Source: an uncultured Gammaproteobacteria bacterium
GTDB taxonomy: Bacteria > Pseudomonadota > Gammaproteobacteria > Nitrosococcales > Methylophagaceae
Length of the DNA: 7,853 nucleotides
Assembly: GCA_913058195.1 (NCBI GenBank)
Contig: CAJXPP010000091.1
Coordinates: forward strand, 1 to 7,853
Reading direction: 5' to 3'
Shown here piece after piece: positions 5,825 through 7,853 of this stretch (position 1 is the first letter of the stretch; each line of letters starts with the position of its first letter). The notes beneath the pieces were generated by a model. It searched no databases. It was not told the DNA's origin and saw only the letters and a list, made by a program, of their open reading frames with translations. A program made the translations under genes and the position numbers.

Positions 5825-6799
5825 ATGACAATAAATTCTGAGTTTTCCTTAATACAGCATTACTTTGAGCAGTTAACACTCTCACGAGAGGATGTAATAC
5901 TTGGTATTGGTGATGATTGTGCATTACTGCAATGTCCAGCGGATCATGTGCTTGCTGTTTCGGTTGATACTTTAGTAGAAGGTATTCATTTCTTTGCTGA
6001 TGTTGATCCGCAAACTTTAGGACATAAAAGTTTAGCTGTTAGCCTTAGTGATCTGGCTGCAATGGGTGCTAAACCGGCTTGGTTTACGCTGGCTCTGACA
6101 TTACCTGAAATTAATGAAACATGGCTACAAGGTTTTTCTCAAGGCTTAGCTCTGCTTGCGAAACAACATAATATCCAATTAGTCGGTGGTGACACGACCC
6201 GAGGGCCACTCACTGTCAGCATTCAAGTTCACGGTCTGGTTAAACCGGAACAAGCTATAAAACGTAATGGTGCAAAATTAGGCGATATGATTTATGTGAC
6301 GGGCACCTTGGGTGATGCAGGTGCAGCATTACAGTTAAAGCTTAATCAATGGCATGATGAGAATCTCACTCCTGAAGATCAAGATTATCTGCAACAACGA
6401 CTAGAACAGCCAACTCCTCGTCTCCAAACTGGAGAAGACCTTATTGGCATCGCCTCTTCAGCAATCGATATATCTGATGGTTTATTGGCCGATCTTGGTC
6501 ATATTTTAAATAAGAGTCAGCTTGGTGCCCGACTAGATTTAAGCAAGTTACCTATTTCACCTGTACTGTCGAAAATAAGCAGGGATATGGCTGAAAACTT
6601 GGCCTTAGAGTCGGGAGATGATTACGAATTATGTTTTACCGTGCCACCACAACATTTTGCTGAAATGGAACAACGTTTTAGCGGTATGTGTACGCGGATC
6701 GGTATGATTACAGATGATAAAGGCATTTATTTTATCGGTGACAATGATGAATTGAGAAACTTAAATACTACAAAGGCAGGTTATGACCACTTCAAATAA
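5825..6799 (+). CDS. thiL: Thiamine-monophosphate kinase
   Basis: ATP-dependent phosphorylation of thiamine monophosphate to thiamine diphosphate, the active cofactor; cytoplasmic. 324 residues, usual length. It belongs to the PurM-like ATP-binding superfamily: glycine/aspartate loop GIGDDCAL (27-34), VSVDTLVEGIHF (45-56), HKSLAVSLSDLAAMGAKP (67-84), VGGDTTRG (120-127), AIDISDGLLADLGHI (213-227) and SGDDYELCF (263-271). The many acidic residues in these motifs bind Mg2+ and substrate phosphates. The ATG at 5825 lies 45 bp after nusB with only a weak ribosome-binding site. The 3' end overlaps pgpA by 17 bp, so the two are coupled. Confidence 0.97.
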   Translation: MTINSEFSLIQHYFEQLTLSREDVILGIGDDCALLQCPADHVLAVSVDTLVEGIHFFADVDPQTLGHKSLAVSLSDLAAMGAKPAWFTLALTLPEINETWLQGFSQGLALLAKQHNIQLVGGDTTRGPLTVSIQVHGLVKPEQAIKRNGAKLGDMIYVTGTLGDAGAALQLKLNQWHDENLTPEDQDYLQQRLEQPTPRLQTGEDLIGIASSAIDISDGLLADLGHILNKSQLGARLDLSKLPISPVLSKISRDMAENLALESGDDYELCFTVPPQHFAEMEQRFSGMCTRIGMITDDKGIYFIGDNDELRNLNTTKAGYDHFK

Positions 6800-7286
6800 T
6801 AGGATGACTTTTTCTGAATTACTAAAACGTCCTGCTTGTTTTTTAGGGTTGGGCTTTGGCTCAGGTTTAGCCCCTAAAGCACCTGGAACATTTGGCACTT
6901 TAGCGGCAGTCCCGATTTATTTGTTAATGAAAGATCTGTCTTTAGCAGTTTATATTGCAATTGTATTAGCTGCATTTATTGCTGGTATTTGGATCTGTCA
7001 AAAATCAGCTGAATGGTTAGGCCAATCTGACCCTTCTGCTGTAGTTTGGGATGAAATTGTAGGTTATTTAATTACTATGGCTGCTGCACCTGCTGGCTGG
7101 GAGTGGATGGTCTTGGGTTTTGTGTTATTTCGTTTTTTTGATATTTTGAAACCGTGGCCAATAAATTTAGCCGATAAAGCAATTCATGGTGGTCTTGGCA
7201 TTATGGTTGATGATGTGATTGCGGGTCTATTTGCTCTTGTGTGCCTGCAATGGTTGTATCACGTATTTCCAACTATTAACTGGTAA
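6783..7286 (+). CDS. pgpA: Phosphatidylglycerophosphatase A
   Basis: Inner-membrane enzyme that dephosphorylates phosphatidylglycerol phosphate to phosphatidylglycerol. 167 residues against 172 in E. coli. Family motifs: GFGSGLAPKAPGTFGTLAA (24-42), VVWDEIVGYLIT (87-98), FRFFDILKPWPI (116-127) and GGLGIMVDDVIAGL (136-149), which carry the conserved Asp/Glu residues. Hydrophobic segments lie near 36-49, 52-72, 93-118 and 141-160. The start at 6783 overlaps the end of thiL by 17 bp and has an AAGG ribosome-binding site (6773-6776) six bases upstream. A second Met at codon 8 is possible but lacks such a site. The thiL-pgpA order is common in gammaproteobacteria. Confidence 0.95.
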   Translation: MTTSNNRMTFSELLKRPACFLGLGFGSGLAPKAPGTFGTLAAVPIYLLMKDLSLAVYIAIVLAAFIAGIWICQKSAEWLGQSDPSAVVWDEIVGYLITMAAAPAGWEWMVLGFVLFRFFDILKPWPINLADKAIHGGLGIMVDDVIAGLFALVCLQWLYHVFPTINW

Positions 7287-7313
7287 TTATTAACGCTATT
7301 GATAGCAGATTTT

Positions 7314-7813
7314 ATGACTCGTCAGCGTAAGATAATTCATGTGGATATGGATGCATTTTTTGCATCAGTAGAACAACGTGATAACCCCAATTATCAAGGA
7401 AAGCCGCTGATTGTAGGTGGGCAACCGAATAGTCGAGGTGTTGTTGCCGCATGCAGCTATGAAGCACGAAAATTTGGTATTCATTCTGCAATGCCATGCT
7501 CTCGAGCGTATAAACTTTGTCCTCAGGCGATTTTTGTTCCACCTCGATTTGAGTCTTATCGTGCCGCATCACAAATTATTCGAGATATATTCTGGCGCTA
7601 TGCCTCTGAAGTTGAGCCTTTATCATTAGATGAAGCTTATTTAGATGTCACTTATACATTAGAATTTGATGGCTCAGCAACACGCATTGCTCAAGCAATT
7701 AAACGCGACATTCTAGCTGAAACAGCTTTGATTGCCTCGGCGGGTATTTCATACAATAAATTCTTAGCAAAAATCGCATCTGATATGGATAAACCCGATG
7801 GCCTATATCTTAT
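7314..7813 (+). CDS. dinB: DNA polymerase IV (Y-family), 3'-partial
   Basis: Translesion DNA polymerase. The first 166 codons are present and the gene is cut by the contig end (full family length about 350). IIHVDMDAFFASVEQRDNP begins at residue 7, with catalytic D11 and probable steric-gate F16. RGVVAACSYEARKFGIHSAM (41-60) contacts the incoming nucleotide. EPLSLDEAYLDV (101-112) holds catalytic D106 and E107, and GISYNKFLAKIASDMDKPDG (144-163) is the Y-family signature. The ATG lies 27 bp after pgpA with a weak ribosome-binding site, so it probably shares the operon transcript. No LexA-type CTGT-N8-ACAG box is seen in that gap. Bases after 7813 are adapter and must not be translated. Confidence 0.96.
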
Positions 7814-7853
7814 CTGTCTCTTATACACATCTGACGCTGCCGACGATCTACTC
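7814..7853 (-). other. Nextera (Tn5) sequencing adapter in reverse complement, not genomic
   Basis: Reverse complement of the adapter at the left end: mosaic end CTGTCTCTTATACACATCT (7814-7832), GACGCTGCCGACGA (7833-7846) and seven of the eight i5 index bases (7847-7853). It interrupts dinB in mid-codon, so the end of that gene is artificial. Confidence 0.98.

Noticed and set aside
7312..7629. Open frames of 86 codons (minus) and 70 codons (plus, other frame)
   Set aside because: Both overlap the start of dinB, whose Y-family motifs are unmistakable in its own frame.
1..7853. Inverted terminal sequences at both ends suggesting a composite transposon
   Set aside because: The Tn5 mosaic ends are joined to synthetic Nextera primer and index sequence, so they come from library preparation.

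Overview
The window is bacterial chromosome: about 7.77 kb of genomic DNA (42-7813) between two copies of an Illumina Nextera adapter (1-41 and 7814-7853). Gene content and order point to a gammaproteobacterium of fairly low GC (about 40 % by eye, not computed). The markers are a CysI-type sulfite reductase followed by a DUF934 gene, symmetrical ApaH, and a ribH-nusB-thiL-pgpA run ahead of dinB. A marine or aquatic lineage such as Methylophaga would fit, but the genus is a guess.

Left part, minus strand (42-893): two tightly linked genes. A membrane-anchored DUF3465 protein is followed one base later by a hypoxanthine/deoxyinosine DNA glycosylase of the uracil-DNA-glycosylase superfamily. The glycosylase gene is cut off by the contig end.

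Middle (894-1789): no intact gene. It holds a 48-bp palindromic element and then a decayed copper-resistance locus. The locus keeps the start of copA (Tat signal and the beginning of the first cupredoxin domain), a short internal copA piece, and the last ~100 codons of copB, with stops, frameshifts and large deletions. A promoter region for cysI follows.

Right part, plus strand (1790-7813): a dense run of housekeeping genes. cysI and the DUF934 gene overlap and probably act together in assimilatory sulfite reduction. apaH follows after 3 bp and hydrolyses Ap4A-type nucleotides. After a 68-bp gap come ribH (riboflavin), nusB (transcription antitermination, abutting ribH), thiL (thiamine diphosphate), pgpA (phosphatidylglycerol; overlaps thiL by 17 bp) and the first ~500 bp of dinB (translesion DNA polymerase IV), truncated by the contig end.

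I see no new defence system, mobile gene, CRISPR array, rRNA or tRNA. The parts most worth a second look are the copAB relic, the palindrome beside it, and the adapter sequence at both ends.
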